Assembly (NCBI GenBank): GCA_015501055.1
Contig: JADNYV010000013.1
Coordinates: 248,001 to 312,000 of the forward strand
DNA from: Mucidula mucida
Taxonomy: Eukaryota; Basidiomycota; Agaricomycetes; Agaricales; Physalacriaceae
DNA: 64,000 nucleotides
Direction: 5' to 3'
Shown here: one piece after another, positions 1 through 14,695 of the stretch
How the letters are laid out: every line of letters begins with the position of its first letter
Position numbering within the stretch: the first letter of the stretch is position 1
Program-made: the position numbers and the translations under genes
Notes under the pieces: model-generated
Database searches by the model: none
What the model was told of the DNA's origin: nothing
Seen by the model: only the letters and a program-made list of their open reading frames with translations

Positions 1-68
1 GTTAACCGAATACCTAAGAGGCATGACACATTGATCCGTCATCTAAAATCTTTGTTCTCCCCGTCATC

Positions 69-2426
69 ATGGTATGCTCTGCTTTGCTTGGTATGAATGG
101 TCCTCTTATGTAACGATGTAGCCCCCACAAAAAGGAAGAGATCACAATCCAAGCGGACTTGGCCGCGCTATCATCAACAAGAAAATCAAGGATGCCCGTA
201 AAATGGAAGAATCTGGATTAGTGCGTCTCTGACAAGCCAATGCCATCTGCTGTTTTTGTTCAATTTTGCCAAGTAGTATGTCACAGATGTCGACCCGACT
301 TCTCGATTAAAGTCCATCACACAAGAACGCGATCTAGACGAGTTTCTTAATACCGCAGAACTCGCCGGTACTGAATTCACTGCTGGTACGTCGCTTGACT
401 CTGGATGTCTATACTCTGTGATGACGCATTATTATAGAACGACGGAATGTCAAAATAATACAGCAGTCTGCTGGCACACCGACCAATCCTTACTTGCTCG
501 ATGATCAAGAGGAGAAGAAAACTCTGGAGCGGCATCAGGAAAACAAGCAGAAATTGCGAGTTCCTAGACGACCTCCATGGAAGAAGACCATGACTACGGC
601 AGAGCTGGATCGTCAAGAGAAGACAGCATTTTTGGACTGGCGTCGAGGTCTTGCTGCGTATGTCGCAACGTTCATGATTACAGGGTGCTTTAATGACCAT
701 CCACAGACTTCAGGAGGAAGAGAAACTCTTGTTAACACCCTTCGAACGTAATATTGAAGTTTGGAGGCAACTGTGGCGTGTTCTCGAACGGTCTCACTTG
801 ATTGTTCAAATTGTGGACGCTCGGAATCCTCTTCGTTTCCGTTGTGAGGATCTAGAGGACTACGTACGTGATGTAGAAGGAGCGGAGGGCGAGCAGGGTA
901 CGGGCAAAGACAAGAGGCGCAGCCTGCTCCTCATCAATAAGGCCGATCTCTTAACTGCGAAGCAACGGTACGTTACGTTTCGATTCAGCTATACACGCAT
1001 ATCTGAAGTTATGTAGAATATCTTGGGCGGATTATTTTGACGAACAAGGAATCCAATATGCCTTCTTTTCTGCCGCGAATGCAGCAGCAATCCAACAAGC
1101 ACGACGAGATGCTTTGGCAGCCGAACAAGCCGCAAATCAAGAACCAGTAGAGCCGGAAGACGAAGATGAAGAGGAAATTGGCGGTGAAGAAACTCTCGCG
1201 TCGTCTGAAGACGATGAAGAAGAATCGCAATCAGGATCCGACGACGATGATGACGCATATTACTCGGCAGACGAACAGGAGGAAGAACTGTACGCAACAG
1301 ACGACCCTCGGGCAAAGGTCTTGTCGGTGTTGGAACTTGAGGACCTGTTTATTAAAATGGCGCCAGATCTTTCAGGTAAGAGTTTTCTGACATTGTTTTG
1401 GTCAGTTTCTGAATCAGTTTCTAGTCTTTGCAGATTCAGAAGGAAAAACACCTCCAAAACTTGTCGTCGGACTTGTTGGCTATCCCAACGTTGGCAAGTC
1501 AAGCACGATAAACTCTCTTCTGGGCGAGAAAAAGGTTAGTGTATCCTCGACGCCCGGAAAGACCAAGCACTTCCAGACCATTCACTTATCGGAAACGATT
1601 GTCTTATGTGATTGCCCGGGTTTGGTGTTCCCCCAGTTTGCCACGACGAAAGCCGCTCTGGTCTGCGACGGCGTGCTACCTATCGATCAGATGCGGGAGT
1701 ACACAGGCCCAACGACGCTCCTGGTTCAAAGGATACCCCGAGAAGTGCTCGAGGCCACCTACGGGTTGACCATTAAGGTTACTAATCCCGAAGAAGGTGG
1801 CGACGGTAAGGTTACCGCAGAGAACTTCCTCATAACTTTTGCCAGTAAGTGATTTTATGTTATCGTTCTATGTTCATACTTACCATTCGATAGTCGCTCG
1901 TGGATTTACACGATCTGGCCAGGGTAATCCTGATGAAGCGCGGTCAGCGCGCTTCATTCTAAAGGACTACGTCAACGGCAAACTGCTTTTCTGTCAATCG
2001 CCACCTGGTATTCCTGAGTCTGATTTCAACGAAGAGACACACAGGATAGCTCTGCGTCGGGCGGAAGGAACGAAACGGGCACCCGTCACGCGTGTCGGCA
2101 AGAATGCGGATACATTCGTCGCGACACCGATACAAATAAACGGAGCTTCTGCTCCCAGCGTGAAGATGGTGTCACTCGATGCGCAATTCTTCAACGAAAA
2201 CGCCAACTCGTCACTAGCAAGCCACGCATATACCAAGGGCGAACAAGCCTTTGGTTCTCGCCCCAAAGCATTCCCCCATCAAAATTCGGTTGCCAATGAT
2301 GGGACGCCGCTGAATTTCAGGCAGGCGAGGATAGCCTCCGTTCTCGCCAATCAGGGTGAGACGGGGAAGAAGCAACATAAAAAGATGAAAAGAGTGAAGC
2401 AGCGCAGTGGGAAAGGTTACGATTAG
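69..2426 (+). CDS. LSG1: Large-subunit GTPase Lsg1 (60S ribosome biogenesis)
   Basis: Cytoplasmic circularly permuted GTPase that in yeast and animals acts in late 60S maturation, in release of Nmd3. Eight exons can be read, with introns at 72-121, 221-276, 386-437, 658-706, 968-1016, 1376-1433 and 1845-1893, giving about 664 aa. The start is an ATG-only first exon (69-71) spliced to CCC CCA CAA, so the protein begins MPPQKGRDHNPSGLGRAI, as fungal Lsg1 does. Permuted motif order is visible: the G4 motif NKADLL comes first, followed by an acidic D/E-rich linker, then G1 GYPNVGKSS and G3 DCPG. The C-terminal part contains the family stretch SARFILKDYVNGKLL, and the tail is Lys/Arg-rich. No frame problem is seen. 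The next gene, an FHA kinase on the same strand, starts 80 bp downstream. Confidence 0.95.
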
Positions 2427-2505
2427 AGTGTAGTCACATAACGTCACAGAGTCGCGTTGTATCTGTACCACCATCATCTACCACTCTTTTCTTCCTACTA
2501 CGAGC

Positions 2506-4803
2506 ATGCAACGACCAGCATTGACGGGTCCCATTCGCCGTGCGCGTCCTGAGGCGCGTCGACAGGTTTCCTCGTTGAATATATGCGCCAAGTTGGTCAC
2601 CGTTAAGAATGGGCGCAAACACAGTAAGTTACGCGTCTGATGTCCTACATGTGTTCATTTTGCGCAGCAATCGTTGTTGGCCTCAACAAGCCTGCCATTA
2701 TTGGGCGAGATCCCAATCGCTGGTGAGTGCGCACTGCATCGCACGACGAGGACCATCTTAGCCTCTTTTTTAGCACGTATGTGGTGTTAGACCTGCAAGT
2801 ATCAGGCGTGCACTGCGAAATATCGGCGTTCGTGTCTTCTTGTCATTTAGTGCTCCGATTGAGCGTCCTGTAGCGTCAGGTCGCCAAATGGCGGCGTAAT
2901 CGTGTCCTGCGAGGTGCATATAGTCATTCCCGCCAACTTTAAGCTGACGACGCGTTTCAGGACTTCTCTAAAAACGGAATTATTCTAAACGAACAGAGGA
3001 TTAAAAATGGCAGGGTGATCCTGATGGATGGCGACAGCTTGAGGCTACCAGACTCTATCAGTGGGTGCTCTTTTTGATCCATTATCCAGGTCTGAGGGCC
3101 ATCTAGCATTTACGGTTATACACCTTTGGAAAGAGCCGCGTGAAAAGGCTACTGCCTTCGAACCGACACCTCCCCAGCGAGCCACTCACAAGCAAATCGG
3201 CCGCTACCTTGTAGTGACATCGCACTGTCTCGGGTCGGGTACCTTTGCTACGGTCCACCTCGCGCTTGATACCGATAATCGAAGACAGATAGCATGTAAG
3301 ACTATTCGCACAAAGGATCATAAAAACGTCGAGAAAGAAGTACAGATTTTGAAGAAACTGAATCATGTAAGCCAGTTTCTCTGTTCATTCGGGCTTTAAC
3401 ATTACTTTTTTTTGACTCTTTCAGCCGAACATCAACCGCATATATGGCTTTGAAGTGGAAGACAATTTCATGTACGTTGCCTGAGACTTTTGGTTTGGGC
3501 TCTCGTTGATGTGTATGCTTTATTCAGTTACATATTTCTTCAGCTGTGCGCTGGCGGAGATTTATTCGCTTACATTACCAGCAGACCAGAGAATGAGCAT
3601 CGACTTTGCGAGGCTGAAGCTAAATACATCATGTTCCAACTCCTGAAGGCGCTCAAGTATCTTCATGATAGAAGTATATCACATAGAGGTGAGTTCGAAA
3701 CCAACTTGGGCTCAGGTTCCCGCTCAAGGCTTTTGCTACTCTTGTAGATCTCAAGGCAGGTGTTCAAGCGTGACTCGCGTAGTGACCTCCGCTCACTTCC
3801 TGTAGCCCGAGAACATCCTCCTCTATGGTCCCGGCCCATATCCTCGCATTCTTCTTGCCGACTTTGGTCTCGCTCGATTGCAATCATACCAATCAACTTT
3901 CAATGTCTGTGGAACTGTTCCTTACCTGCCGCCTGAAGGAATACTCGCCCTGCATTCGAGACATAAAGGCTACGTTGGGTGACTATCTTCGCATTAAACA
4001 TTACCTGACTGACTGACTAAATCATTCTTGTGCAGAGTGCCGCGGACTGCTGGAGTGCCGGCGTCACTCTTTATGTCATGCTCTCGTAAGTGGTGTAATA
4101 CTCTTCGCGAATCCAACTCGAGTTTTCTTGCAGTGGATCGCATCCGTTTGATTACGGCGCCACGACTGGATCCTCCGACAACTGGAACACCGTATTCAAG
4201 ACTCTCACGAGATTGCATCTCAGCTTCAAGCATCTCAAGATCTCACGCATCTTCAAGGCTCTCCTGACTACGCGTCTCACTGTCAAGATTGTCGCGACCT
4301 CGCATCTCATATTCAAGACCCTCGTAATCTCGCCATTCATATTCAAGATTCTCACGATCCTGCATCTTATATCCAAGACTCTCAGGACTTCGCATCTCAT
4401 ATACAAGACTCTCGTGACCTCGCATCTCACAGTCAAGATTCTCAAGACTCTTTTAATCCCGCCTCTTCCCAGTGCTCTCAATGCTATCGCAGGGCCGAAA
4501 AGCGTGCGAAGGAAAGAATCATCAACGGTGCGATCAACTTTGACCGGTCACCTTGGGATTGTCTTCCAAAAGGTTTGTTTGCAGATACCACTGGTATTTG
4601 TGACGCTCACTGATGGCAATTTACTCGTAGCCAAAGTTCTTATTAGACGTCTTCTCGATGACGATCCTCGCCACCGTGCCACCGTGTATTCAGCTCTAAA
4701 CAGCGAGTGGATAAAATCAGACTTGGAGAAGCTTCAAGCCGCCTACCAAGATAGAATCATCGCCTCTCTTCCTCCTGATGAACGCCCTAAACGCCGCGTT
4801 TAG
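2506..4803 (+). CDS. FHA-domain Ser/Thr protein kinase, Chk2/Cds1-like
   Basis: An N-terminal FHA domain is followed by a protein kinase domain, the layout of fungal Cds1 and animal Chk2 DNA-damage checkpoint kinases. FHA signatures GRDP and SGVHCEIS are split by small introns. Kinase motifs: G-loop LGSGTFATVH, VAIK-like IACK, HRDLKPEN, DFGLARL and a GTVPYLPPEG activation segment. HRDLK and PEN are joined across an intron with a GC donor (3756-3805); no GT donor keeps the frame. After SGSHPFDY the frame must change inside 4150-4225 to reach an SQ-rich tandem repeat and then the C-lobe (AKERIINGAINFDRSPW, then LIRRLLDDDPRHRAT). Either a cryptic intron (for example 4192-4385) or a one-base indel explains this. 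The end DERPKRRV is clear. Assignment to Chk2/Cds1 is by architecture only. Confidence 0.82.
4195..4450 (+). repeat. About 30-nt tandem repeat inside the FHA-kinase gene
   Basis: Roughly eight degenerate 30-nt units of the type catattcaagactctcgtga follow each other. In the frame continuous with the downstream kinase C-lobe they encode a decapeptide like HIQDSRDLAS and contribute several SQ dipeptides (ASQ, DSQ, HSQ), with two more (SSQ, CSQ) just after. The repeat lies between kinase subdomains IX and X, an unusual place for an expansion. Confidence 0.8.
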
Positions 4804-5043
4804 ATCTGTTTGTCTGTTATTATCTTCTGCTCTGGATGGTTGGTGCTTGTCTTGCTAGACTTCGCTTCATTATTAGGCTGTTATTGTACAATCGCTATAT
4901 GATATGCTTCTGGTGATTAATATGATTCTGAACAAAGTTCTGTTCAGAGTCAAGGCGCTTTCAAACGGGTGAATTTACTCCCGCCATGTGACATCATCCC
5001 ATATCGTGAATTCTGTCGTTGAGTTTCTCTTCCCACAACACTC

Positions 5044-6247
5044 ATGGCCACTGTCAAACTTGAAAGGCTTTCCTCTAACAAGACCTTTGGCGGGGAGCTG
5101 GTCAAGTACAAATACAAGGTTACACTTCATCTTGTTCACCGGCCGGCGATCTAGCCTGATCAGTAATCTGTCTAGTCTGCCGCGCTTGGTGGTTTGTCCG
5201 CGCAGTTCAATCTCTTCATACCTCCTGGGGCCAGCGAAACCAACAAGGTGCCTGTATTAGTGTATCTTGCCGGCCTCACCTGCACGGAGGACAATGGGTC
5301 AGTCGTCTTTCCAGATATTCACTTAGAGTTCACCAAGGTCTTGGATTGTCTCAGCGCTCAAAAAGGCGCCTTCTTTGGACCGGCTGCAGCGCAGGGCATT
5401 GCCATCTTGTTCCCGGACACCTCTCCACGCGGCGCCGGCATCGAGGGCGAAGACGCCGACTGGGACTTTGGGACTGGGGCGGGGTTTTACCTCAATGCTA
5501 CGAATCCCAAGTACGCGAAGCACTATCAGATGTACACGCATGTTACGATGGAGCTGCCTGGGGTGATTCAATCCAATGATATTCCCATCGTAAGTTGGGT
5601 TGTTTTACGATCACATGCAATTCTTTTGACGGTCGTACCTTCAAGGATTTTTCGCGTCAATCGATCTTTGGGCACAGCATGGGAGGGCATGGGGCGCTCA
5701 CTATTTATTTGACTGCTGAGACGCCGTACAAGTCCGCGTCCGCGTTTGCCCCGATTAGCAATCCCACGAAATGCCCGTGGGGAGAGAAGGCGTTTACAGG
5801 GTATCTTCAAGGCGGTGTGGAAGAGGCGAAGGAGAAGTACGACGCGACGGAGCTTATTGCGAGGCATACGAATCCGGTGCATATATTGATTGACTATGTG
5901 AGTTTTTCGATTGAAGGAGGTGAAAGGACTGATTGAGCTGATTCACTGATCGTAGGGAACTGGAGACAATTTTTATAAGCAGGGTCAGCTTTTGCCTGAG
6001 AATTTCGTGAAGGCAGCAAAGGAGGCAGGTCATGGTGAAGATCAAATAACGGCACGCAGCCAGGAGGGATATGACCACAGCTACTTCTTCGTGAGTTTTT
6101 CATACCGGCGTGTTATAACTTTCCGTTTCTAATGCGATACCAGATCTCGACCTTTGCTGCTGATCACATTAAGTGTACGTCTTCAACTTGTTTGTTCATC
6201 GTGTTCTCACTTCGGGATTAGTCCACGCAGGTTTCCTGAAAGCATGA
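5044..6247 (+). CDS. S-formylglutathione hydrolase (esterase D family)
   Basis: Hydrolyses S-formylglutathione to formate and glutathione, the second step of glutathione-dependent formaldehyde detoxification in the cytosol. The protein starts [18 protein letters not shown]. It shows the family segments [18 protein letters not shown] and [18 protein letters not shown], and the nucleophile elbow GHSMGGHGA with the catalytic Ser. Asp ([16 protein letters not shown]) and His (EGYDHSYFF) complete the triad. Short introns separate the exons (first one 5119-5175). The last exon is FHAGFLKA followed by TGA at 6245. Length of about 285 aa matches the family. All motifs are intact, so it should be active. 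It is convergent with the GMC gene downstream. Confidence 0.94.
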
Positions 6248-6662
6248 ATGCTGTATATTAAGTAGTAAATGTTTGTATGATCAACTTTGAGAGCATAAAT
6301 ACCACGCCTAGCGAGACAAGCCACGTCTGGAGAACGGGCATGAGACTGGTCAGCGCTGCAATTTTGTTTCAGTTACGCGAAGATCTTTGTGCCTCTCATT
6401 CAAACGCGATTCTGCGCAATAACTTGAGTGAGAATCCGTCTACACCGAAGTCTAGATCCATTTAGGATAGGATTGACCATACTACTAAGTATTTATTACG
6501 GAAACAGGTCATAATTAACATGATACAGACAGTGCGAGTTGCGAGTCAAATGTCCTAGCGAGATTGCAATACGAAACTTTTAGATGTCCGAAAGGAGAGT
6601 AGATAGGTAAGCTAGCGAATGTACGGTAGGATGCATTCTATGAATTAAGATGTCGATGTCAT
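6248..6662. other. Convergent intergenic gap
   Basis: Space between the 3' ends of the S-formylglutathione hydrolase and GMC genes. A 62-codon open frame at 6277-6465 has no recognisable protein character. Nothing else is seen. Confidence 0.5.
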
Positions 6663-9754
<3,092 letters not shown>

Positions 9755-10440
9755 CCGCCACCTGAAAAGAAGAGCGCGAATCATTCAAAGTCTCCTAAAC
9801 ACGATCGCGGGGTTCCTGAAGGAAGGCGACCACTGGAGTGCAATACGATAGGACCATCGTAGCTGTAGGCGAAATAGAAACCGTTAAAAATAGTCCAGTC
9901 TTCAGTCTCCGGACCCGCCAAGACTCTCCAAGAGGCGATTCTCGACTACACCGCCCGCAGCTCTCCCGACCGATGGATAGCTGTAATAGCCTCCTCACCA
10001 ACCGTGCGTCTTGATGTCTACACTGCGAAGAGTAACCAGATTCACCGTGGCCTTTCAGACAATTCAAACAAGCCTCCTGCTTTCATGAACCGCCGCTGTA
10101 ACTGATTCGACTCCAAACTCTTCGAGGAGTCAGCTCCTAGTGGTGTTTGTACTACCGAAACGTCGAGTCCAGCCTGCCGGACGGGTCTATGATCTACTTG
10201 AGATTGTCTGCTATTGAGCGGTGGAGTCTTGTCGGAGGACATACGAAGACTTTAGAGAGTCATTCAGAGGAATTGATGCCTAATCTCGATGTACTCGAGG
10301 TAGAAAACCAGATAAAACGGAGACTGTTGCTTGGTATTGTCATGCGAAACAGAGGTTTCCTACTAGGGTGAAGAAAGCGCAAGGAGAGTCTGGGAAGAAG
10401 CGGCGTCAGAGACAGAGAGGAATTACTGTGCCGGGCGGTA
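9755..10440 (+). pseudogene. Relic of the hypothetical gene found intact at 35031-36255
   Basis: This stretch aligns at DNA level with the minus-strand gene at 35-36 kb, read in all three frames. Examples: ARSSPDRWIAV.A against TRSPTDRWIAIIA, LPDGSMI.LRLSAIERW in both, EELMP.LDVLEV in both, and KKAQGES.KKRR in both. Multiple indels and stops break the frame, so it is a decayed copy. It lies directly upstream of SRPK-like kinase copy A, just as the intact gene lies directly upstream of a kinase fragment at 34.6 kb. The pair was therefore probably duplicated as one block. The 5' third of the gene is missing or too diverged to see. Confidence 0.85.
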
Positions 10441-10744
10441 GTGAATGTCGAATGCTCTACACTTGTGTTTTGTGTTGCTTTAGATGTAGTCTAGTGAGAT
10501 CTGTAAAGGAAGCCTTAGCATTTGCAAACTTCACCGGGCTTTGCTTCTGCTTGTAGTATTGTACACGGAGTAACACGTACTGAAATGAAGATATGGATTG
10601 AGATTAGTCTCGTGAACCGTCTCGACGAGAGATATAGCTGATGCACGCAAAAAGAAATGTAATGAAGCAAGAGTCAAGAGGGAACAACTACGCTTACTAA
10701 TCTCTGGCAGGTGTTGATCGCGTTTCTCGCGTCGCGTTCAACTC

Positions 10745-12207
10745 ATGCTCTTTAACCAATGCCATCAACTGCGTCGGCCATCTTTTTTTCTTCGGTATTT
10801 CCGCTTCAACTCGATCTCTGCGACAGTCCCCCTGCAATCACCAACCAGCACTTTGTCGTTGGTCCTAATGGCGAGAGCCTTGTCGACTACACCTTCAGGT
10901 CCGAGGCACTGGGCATGCCGGCGTCGCAGAACTTTGGCTGGGCACGGTTAAATTTTGGGCAGAAAATAGGTCCAAGTGAAAGATACACCATAGAACGTAA
11001 ACTAGGCTGGGGCATGCACTCGAGCATCTGGCTCGCCCGGGATACTGTAGCCACCAAGTTCGTCGCCATCAAGGTCTTGACGGGCATGTGTCGCAAGGGC
11101 ATTGGTAGGGAGCCTGAGGTGTTGCGCGTTTTGGAAGAAGACGGAACGCATACACCGCACTGTGTGCGTCTTTTAGAAACCTTTGAGCTTCCCGGCACGA
11201 GTGTGGCCGAAGGCGACCACATCTGCCTTGTTTCCCCTGTCTATCGCGGTGACTTTGGGGCCTTCTCATACCCTTATGTCGGGGCTGGGCAGTACCTCCC
11301 CCTTCCCGTCATTAAACGTACGTGATATCGCCTATGCACATGTTAACGACATTGTTCATACCGACATCAAGAGGGATAACATCTTCATTGATACGGGCCT
11401 CACAAATGAAGAGATAGAGGACTTTCTTGTTCAAAATCCACCTCGACGACACGACCCGGAGATGTCTGAAGAAGGTATCGTCCAATCTGCCATGTCACAG
11501 ACCTTTCCGCCGATATCCATGGAGGAAGGCTACGTATCTTCTTGCTGACTTCAGTTCCGGTCAGTCATATTCTGTTATGTTTAGACTGTGTTTTGAATGC
11601 ATCACCGCGCAAACCTCAGTCCTGCACCCTAACCACGAGATCGTGGCCATTGCATTCCGCCCTCCCGAGGTCTTTCTGAATTCCCCGTGGGACAAGCCCG
11701 CCGATATCTGGGCATTTGGTTGTTTGGTTAGTTCTCTCAATCTTTTGGAATCGTGCTTGAACTCGCTGTTAAACTTGCAAACCAGGTTTTCGAAATGCTG
11801 ACTGGAAGGCCGCTTTTCATCTACAAACGGAATGAGGTACTGCAGCTGTCCGAAGTTCCATCCATGATCTTCCAGATGGCTACTGTCACTCGCGAGATGT
11901 TCCAACCAGAATACCGCAAGGATCGTCCTGAGGCCTCCGAGTTGTTTGGGCCCGATGGTCAGTACTCTGACGCATGTTTGACACCGCCAGGCTGACCTCG
12001 GTCTCTAGGGAAATACAAAGATTCATTGACGTTCTTGAACAGATCCGTCGCGTATTGCTCGCAATGCAGTCAGCGTTTTGATGGCCAGGAGGAATTGATC
12101 GCGCCTGCAGCGGCTTTGATACATCGGGCTTTGCGCATTGACCCAGAGAAGCGCGCGTAAGCGCCGAAGAGTTACTGGAGGATCCGTGGTTCGACGACGT
12201 TGTTTGA
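10745..12207 (+). pseudogene. SRPK/Sky1-like protein kinase, copy A (decayed)
   Basis: Member of the SRPK-like kinase family that is expanded in Agaricomycetes. Seen: N-terminal NQHFVVGPNGES and SEALGMPASQNFGWA, a G-loop KLGWGMHSSIWLARD, FVAIKVLTG, catalytic loop HTDIKRDNIF, FRPPEVFLN, KPADIWAFGCL, and the C-terminal LRIDPEKR and SAEELLEDPWFDD. Against copy B it has a 12-nt in-frame loss after VLTG, a 17-nt loss before the catalytic loop (about 11320) that frameshifts, an 8-nt loss near 11527, and a 2-nt gain near 12156. The start also needs a frame jump between MLFNQCHQLRRPSFF and NQHFVVG. It cannot make a full kinase. It retains the catalytic Asp that copy B lacks. Confidence 0.9.
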
Positions 12208-13555
12208 TGGCTATTACACGAGTAATTGTGCTAGCGACTTGGAGGCTGGTGACTCACGAAAGGCGTCTACCAGAATTATTCTGTATCATAGTACACAGTG
12301 ACACGGATTTGATCGCTACAGACATCAAGACAGCTGCTTAACGATAACGAACACGGCCAAGCAGGCTCACATTGGTGTACAAACGAGAAGACGACGCTAT
12401 GACAGCGAGGTCACCAACAGTGAGAAGGACACGCCAACGCGGACGAAGCTCGACGCTCCCACGTATTCTGCCACACGTGTTGTACAGGATTATGACGGTC
12501 GAGGCGGGATCCCGGTTCCAGTTAGTGCTGGAGGGTGGCATACACTCATCGAAATCAGTCCGAGGTAACTGGAATTCGTACCGATTCTAGTTAGGATCTG
12601 CTGACTGACGAAATCATTTTTGTCATGCCCCATCCGCAACTCAAGTGCATACACCTTCAAATCAGTCAAAGTTTCCATACCCACCTCAGACGCGACGTGC
12701 TCACATTAAGAAACCATATAGAAGGCGTGGCCAACGTGTCGAACGTCGCACTGCGTCCGGACCAACCAACTGACACTGCCTAGTAGGTAAGGGATTGGTA
12801 AGGAATTTGACGATACAGAAACGATAGCTGGAGAGTCCAACGCTGGTGGTGGTAGGAAGGTCAGGAGTGGAGATGAAGGTCCTGTGATGGAATGACCATT
12901 GAGGAATGGAATCCACAAGGTGTTGGGGGAGAATGACATACGTGGTTGAAAAGTACAGTATAGATGAAGACTCGAAAGAGTAGAAGGTCTCTTGTGGCGG
13001 ATGTTCACATAGCATAGTGCGGCAAAGGCATTTTAAGGAACCGATCTTGCTTCGCAGCTCAGTCCCAGTGCTGCACAACTTTACGGCGCTTACAAGGAGC
13101 CGTCGAAATAGATTGAATTACCTCCTACGAAAAACACGCGTTAGGTCGAGACTCCACATATGGACGTACTTGGAAGGAAGGAAGATGGCTGCCTCTGGAT
13201 AGGCCGCCTGAAACGCACTATAGCTCCGCTACCGATGGCTACCATACATTGATTGCGTCTGGCTATGAGGGAAAATCCAGTTATAGCACAAGCACTTCGT
13301 AGTCTTATCACTGAAGATGATGTAACAACGCCCAAAGGCGAGGATACTTCTATCAGTAACACGTCAATGTCCCTGTGGCGCTGATGTTTCCTACTGTGAC
13401 TTCGTTGGCTCCGTAATCAAGTCAATAGTGAATGGAAGACGATGATGAATTCGATATGCAACTTTGTACACTGTTCACTATAAAAATAAGCGGTCCATTT
13501 GTGATAGTATTCATCAGTCTATATGCGGCGAAAGAAATGCTTCGAACTTGAAGAA
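12208..13555. other. Non-coding spacer within duplicated segment A
   Basis: Lies between the 3' ends of kinase copy A and TB2/DP1 copy A, and is matched by 23121-24502. Minus-strand open frames (12701-13078 here, 23637-24015 in B) differ between copies by frame-changing indels, so they are probably not maintained as protein. A 39-codon plus-strand frame starting MRENPVIAQAL (13265-13384) is open in both copies, but nothing else supports it. Confidence 0.5.
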
Positions 13556-14415
13556 TCAGGCGGCGTAAGCTTCTGGAACTCCGGATGTACGGCGATCAAC
13601 ACCGACGGAATTGACCGATGTGGAGGAAGCGCTGGCCGGAGAGGGAACGGAGGATACGTGTCCTGCGGGCTTCCCAGACTGCAGAGCACTCACAAGGGAA
13701 GGGCCGTACGTGCGCCACAAGCCCAACGCGTTTTCGATGGTGTAAGCACCGTTGGGAGTTGGGGGAGCAGCAGAAGGAGGCTGTCCTGGGGGAGGGGTCT
13801 TGTTGATGACGCTCCAGAGCAGATCCCAAACTGCGGTAAAGCGAGTTTGGACAAAGTTGATAACACTTTTTTGGAGGGCCCCGATGCCCTGTTCAATGGC
13901 GTTTTCGTTCTGGACGAAGAAGGGTTTGAGATAAGTGTTGTACACGTAGGTAGATCCCTAGAATTGTACAGTTTAGGATCAGAGCGACGAGGAAAGACAA
14001 GACCAACGTACCTGCGTCTGAGGCAGAGAGAGGAACAGAAAGAAGACGGTTTTGATTTCCCAGTAGAAAGGCAACCTGAGGAGGACGAATTAGGCAGGTG
14101 TCTGAGGCGCACACGACCCGACTGCATACCAGCTGACAAGCCAACCGGCGAGATACTCGAACCCAACAAAAGCGGCGATCTGCAGGCGCGATGAGATGTC
14201 GACAACAAGAGCCAAAAGGACACGTACGACCGACCAGTACATGGAAATGCGCTCGAGTTCTGGCTCAGAGATGGGTCGTTGGGAGAGGACCTTGTAGGTG
14301 GCAAAACACGGCAAGAAGAATGCGAACCAAGCGCTGCGTATATATAAGTATAATGGCTCAGCAGACTAGGCAGAATCAACGCCTACCATAGTGCCGAAAA
14401 CAAGAGGGTGAACAT
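13556..14415 (-). CDS. TB2/DP1/HVA22 (REEP/Yop1-like) ER membrane-shaping protein, copy A
   Basis: Family of reticulon-like hairpin proteins that tubulate ER. Five exons give about 217 aa. The start MFTLLFSAL (14415) is spliced to AWFAFFLPCFATYKVLSQ, then PISEPELERISMYWSV, IAAFVGFEYLAGWLVSW, LPFYWEIKTVFFLFLSLPQTQ, and GSTYVYNTYLKPFFVQNE with a long Pro/Ser-rich tail. Two hydrophobic hairpins flank the conserved YW...FPFYWEIKTVF motif. All splice sites follow GT/AG. It is convergent with kinase copy A. The duplicated segment ends 59 bp upstream of the start codon, so this copy has a different promoter from copy B and sits beside a GGATGGA minisatellite. Confidence 0.88.
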
Positions 14416-14597
14416 CTTTGAGAGTGGCAAGAGTAAAAGAAGTGACACGGTCGCGGCTCGGCTTGGTGACTACATGGTTGCTGTGTGTCCAGATGGTCGT
14501 GTGGTCATCTTCGATGATGGGAGTGTCTCGGGAGCGTCTTCCTGGTCGTGTCGGTGGTGGGACGGAAAAAGCGTGCATCTGTGTGCTGGGAGCTTGC

Positions 14598-14695
14598 TGG
14601 ATGGAGGATGACGGATGGAGGATGGAGGATGATGGATGGATGATGACGGATGGAGGATGGAGGATGGAGGATGACGAACGGAGGATGCCGGATGG
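14598..14695 (+). repeat. GGATGGA-type minisatellite
   Basis: About 100 bp of imperfect short tandem units (ggatggaggatgacggatgg and variants). It sits about 180-280 bp upstream of TB2/DP1 copy A, outside the duplicated segment, and is absent upstream of copy B. Confidence 0.85.

Larger units (their letters stand above)
10957..14474 (+). repeat. 3.5-kb duplicated segment, copy A
   Basis: Nearly identical to 21849-25421 in the same orientation. It contains the body of the SRPK-like kinase, about 1.3 kb of non-coding DNA, and the whole TB2/DP1 gene. Copies differ by scattered point changes and small indels. The left edge lies inside the kinase coding region and the right edge 59 bp upstream of the TB2/DP1 start codon. 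For copy A homology to another locus continues leftward (9755-10440 and the kinase N-terminus match 36.3-34.6 kb). Confidence 0.93.

Noticed and set aside
13523..14194. 223-codon plus-strand open frame, also present at 24470-25141
   Set aside because: Antisense to the TB2/DP1 exons. It is open in both copies only because the copies are almost identical, and it shows no domain or splice signal.
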